DNA of 64,000 nt from positions 145,475-209,474 of the forward strand of contig NZ_RKLO01000001.1 of the NCBI RefSeq assembly GCF_004011825.1. Direction: 5' to 3'. The notes beneath the pieces were generated by a model, which was not told the origin of the DNA, did not search any database, and worked only from the letters and a program-made list of their open reading frames with translations. Shown in pieces: positions 61,819-64,000 of this stretch (its first letter is position 1; each line of letters begins with the position of its first letter). A program made the position numbers and the translations under genes. Source of the DNA: Rhodococcus xishaensis. GTDB taxonomy: Bacteria > Actinomycetota > Actinomycetes > Mycobacteriales > Mycobacteriaceae.

Positions 61819-63062
61819 TGCGCCAACTCGAAGGTGCGCTCCGTTCTTATGCATGGGGGTCACGAACCGCGCTTGCGGAGCTGAGCGGCCGCCCGAGCCC
61901 CAGCGCCCATCCGGAAGCGGAACTGTGGCTCGGCGCCCACCCCGCGGACCCCGCACATGTCATCGAAGACGGCGCCACGCGGTCTCTGCGGGATGTCATC
62001 GACGATGCCCCCACCCGGGAGCTCGGCGACCGGTGCGTCGCCACGTTCGGTGCGCGGCTGCCGTTCCTGCTCAAGGTTCTCGCCTCAGAAGAGCCGCTTT
62101 CGCTGCAGGCACATCCGAGCGCCGATCAGGCTCGTGAGGGCTTTGCGCGCGAGGAGGCAGCAGGTATTCCGGTCGACTCAGCCGAGCGCAACTACCCCGA
62201 TGCGAGTCACAAGCCTGAGCTGGTGGTGGCGCTCACGCGATTCGAAGCACTCGCCGGCTTCCGAGATCCGCATCGGTCTGTACGGTTGCTCGGTGCCCTG
62301 AACGTCCCGGAACTCGAGCCGTACGTAAGTCTGCTCGCCGGCCAACCCGATTCGGGCGGTCTGCGCGCACTGTTCACCACTTGGATCACGTTGCCGCCGA
62401 AAGCGCTTGCGGCGTTGGTCCCACCCGTCCTCGACGGCTGTGTCGCCTACCTGTCGAGAACCGAAGCCGGGGACCTCGAATTCGCGCAGGAGGCTCGGAC
62501 CGCGCTCGAACTCAGCGAGTGGTACCCGGGCGACGCCGGAATCCTGGCATCTCTGCTCCTGAACCGGGTGACGCTCGAACCAGGGCAGGGTCTGTTCCTC
62601 GACGCCGGCAACCTGCACGCGTATCTCCATGGCACGGCAGTGGAGATCATGGCGAACTCGGACAATGTCCTGCGAGGCGGGCTGACACCCAAGCATGTCG
62701 ATGTGCCGGAGCTGCTGCGGGTCCTCGACTTCGAGTCGGTCGACGTCCCGGTACTGACTCCCATCGCGACCGAGAACGTCAGGGAGGTCGGGTACCAGAC
62801 TCCGGCACCGGAGTTCCGGCTCTCACGTATCGACCTCGATGCCTCGGGAACCGAGACCGGAGCAACGACCTTCGGACCTGACGGACCACAGATTCTGCTG
62901 TGCACGTCCGGCGCGGCCAAGGTCGGCTGCGGTTCGCAGTCGTTGATGCTCGAGCGAGGGACAGCAGCTTGGATCTCGGCGTCGGACAACGAGGTTCACA
63001 TCCAGGCTTGTGCTGAACACGCCCAGTTGTTCTTGGCCGGCGTAGGCGCGGTCGACGCCTGA
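61818..63062 (+). CDS. manA: Mannose-6-phosphate isomerase, class I
   Basis: Interconverts fructose-6-phosphate and mannose-6-phosphate. 414 residues: LLKVLASEEPLSLQAHPSADQA (zinc ligands Gln, His), YPDASHKPELVVAL (Glu), LDAGNLHAYLHGTAVEIMAN (His) and the conserved SDNVLRGGLTPKHVD. GTG 61818 overlaps the upstream stop. Counterpart of Rv3255c. Together with pmm and manC it makes GDP-mannose. Confidence 0.94.
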   Translation: MRQLEGALRSYAWGSRTALAELSGRPSPSAHPEAELWLGAHPADPAHVIEDGATRSLRDVIDDAPTRELGDRCVATFGARLPFLLKVLASEEPLSLQAHPSADQAREGFAREEAAGIPVDSAERNYPDASHKPELVVALTRFEALAGFRDPHRSVRLLGALNVPELEPYVSLLAGQPDSGGLRALFTTWITLPPKALAALVPPVLDGCVAYLSRTEAGDLEFAQEARTALELSEWYPGDAGILASLLLNRVTLEPGQGLFLDAGNLHAYLHGTAVEIMANSDNVLRGGLTPKHVDVPELLRVLDFESVDVPVLTPIATENVREVGYQTPAPEFRLSRIDLDASGTETGATTFGPDGPQILLCTSGAAKVGCGSQSLMLERGTAAWISASDNEVHIQACAEHAQLFLAGVGAVDA

Positions 63063-63077
63063 CGAGGGGTGTGTCCG

Positions 63078-63998
63078 GTGTCGGCTGGCGGGGGTAGGAA
63101 GGCGATCTTCGCGGCACTGACGGCGAACGCAGGAATCGCGGTGGCCAAGTTCGTGGGCTTTGCCATCACGGGTTCGTCGTCGATGCTGGCAGAATCGGTC
63201 CACTCGGTGGCCGACACATCCAATCAGGGGCTGCTGTTGGTCGGCCAGAACCGGGCCGAGCAGCAGGCCGACAAGCTCCATCAGTTCGGCTACGGGCGCA
63301 ACCGCTATTTCTACGCCTTTGTCGTCGCACTGGTGCTCTTCACCCTCGGTTCGCTGTTCGCGATCTACGAGGGTGTCCACAAGATTCAACACCCCGAGGA
63401 TCTGTCGTCACCGATCGTGGCCGTCATCATTCTGATGGCCGCGATAGCGCTCGAGGCCTACAGCTTCACGATCGCAGTTCGGGAATCGCGTCCACTCAAG
63501 GGCAACGCCAGTTGGTGGCACTTCATCCGGACGTCGCGCACGCCCGAGCTGCCGGTCGTCCTGCTCGAGGACGCCGGTGCACTCGTCGGCCTCGTCCTGG
63601 CGCTGGGCGGTGTCGGGCTCACCATGCTGACTGGCGATCCGGTGTGGGACGGCATCGGAACCCTTCTCATCGGAGCGCTCCTGGGCATCATCGCGATCGT
63701 CCTGATCATCGAGATGAAGAGTCTGCTCATCGGTGAAGGTGCCACGCAGGACGAGGAGGATCGGATCCTGGCGGCCCTCGTCGACGGCAACCGGATCGAA
63801 CGGGTGATCCACTGCCGCACCCAGTACCTGGGACCCGAGGAGATTCTCGTCGCAGCCAAGGTTGCGATATCGCCGGGCTCGGGAATCGCGGACGTCGCGG
63901 CGGCGATCGATCAGGCCGAGGCCCGTGTCCGGGACTCTGTCCCCGCTGCCAAGTTGATCTACATCGAACCCGACCTGTACCGCGCGACCGTCGGCTAG
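63078..63998 (+). CDS. Cation diffusion facilitator (CDF) family transporter
   Basis: 306 residues with five to six membrane segments: ALTANAGIAVAKFVGFAITG, YAFVVALVLFTLGSLFAIY, PIVAVIILMAAIALEAYSF, GALVGLVLALGGVGLTM and LIGALLGIIAIVLIIEM. SMLAESVHSVADTSNQ (segment 2) and LLEDAGALVG (segment 5) carry the His/Asp metal site; the C-terminal cytoplasmic domain (IERVIHCRTQYLGPEEILVAAKV) is CDF-typical. Substrate likely Zn2+, Mn2+ or Fe2+. GTG 63078 is preferred over GTG 63069 because GAGGGG lies at a suitable distance. Confidence 0.9.
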   Translation: MSAGGGRKAIFAALTANAGIAVAKFVGFAITGSSSMLAESVHSVADTSNQGLLLVGQNRAEQQADKLHQFGYGRNRYFYAFVVALVLFTLGSLFAIYEGVHKIQHPEDLSSPIVAVIILMAAIALEAYSFTIAVRESRPLKGNASWWHFIRTSRTPELPVVLLEDAGALVGLVLALGGVGLTMLTGDPVWDGIGTLLIGALLGIIAIVLIIEMKSLLIGEGATQDEEDRILAALVDGNRIERVIHCRTQYLGPEEILVAAKVAISPGSGIADVAAAIDQAEARVRDSVPAAKLIYIEPDLYRATVG

Positions 63999-64000
63999 CG

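Overview
The window reads as a chromosomal segment of a high-GC, mycolic-acid-type actinobacterium, most likely Rhodococcus or a close relative. The reasons are the very high GC, many GTG starts, acyl-CoA carboxylase subunits AccA3/AccD5/AccE5, WhiB2, F420 genes FbiA/FbiB, a WbbL-type rhamnosyltransferase, an LCP ligase, TIGR03089, and a gene order that follows the Mycobacterium tuberculosis Rv3297-Rv3255c stretch from left to right with insertions.

The left edge (1-1606) does not fit. It carries a truncated lpxC and a complete lpxD, lipid A genes of Gram-negative bacteria, followed by a 385-base stretch without a recognisable gene that contains a threefold 20-bp tandem repeat. This is either foreign DNA joined to the contig or a surprising transfer.

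1992-13.9 kb holds a membrane protein, an MpaB-type oxygenase, the lhr-nei DNA repair pair, a short-chain dehydrogenase, a secreted glycine-rich protein, and a lysine degradation locus (aldehyde dehydrogenase pcd, an HglS-type 2-oxoadipate dioxygenase, and divergent lysine 6-aminotransferase lat). 15.4-24.2 kb holds a PtpB-like phosphatase, small membrane and acetyltransferase-like proteins, accA3, the sufE-sseA pair, a group 3 truncated haemoglobin, maf, accE and accD5. 24.3-33.6 kb holds birA, membrane proteins, a PH-domain protein, two two-component systems, gtrA and purK/purE. 33.6-43.7 kb holds an AbiEi/DUF559 protein between direct repeats, a MacB-like ABC transporter, a small HExxH protein, TIGR03089, an LCP protein and the rmlD-wbbL-manC cell-wall sugar operon.

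43.7-54.3 kb is an aromatic catabolism block inserted between manC and fbiBA: a GDSL hydrolase, pcaK, an IclR regulator (probable pobR), pobA, pcaFRLB and divergent pcaIJ. Together these convert 4-hydroxybenzoate to protocatechuate and run the beta-ketoadipate pathway from carboxymuconate to succinyl-CoA and acetyl-CoA. The ring-cleaving pcaHG pair, normally beside pcaB, is not here. 54.3-64 kb holds a Nudix hydrolase, fbiB-fbiA, whiB2, a metallopeptidase-family protein, DUF3499, the mannose pathway trio pmm-tobH-like-manA, and a cation diffusion facilitator.

Three non-coding themes recur. Short tandem repeats of 16-24 bp sit at gene ends and overlap stop codons. TAnnnT -10 hexamers lie 6-8 bases before start codons, implying leaderless mRNAs. 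A shared 15-bp GTTCG-type operator sits before pcaK and between pcaB and pcaI. No tRNA, rRNA, CRISPR array or insertion sequence was recognised.
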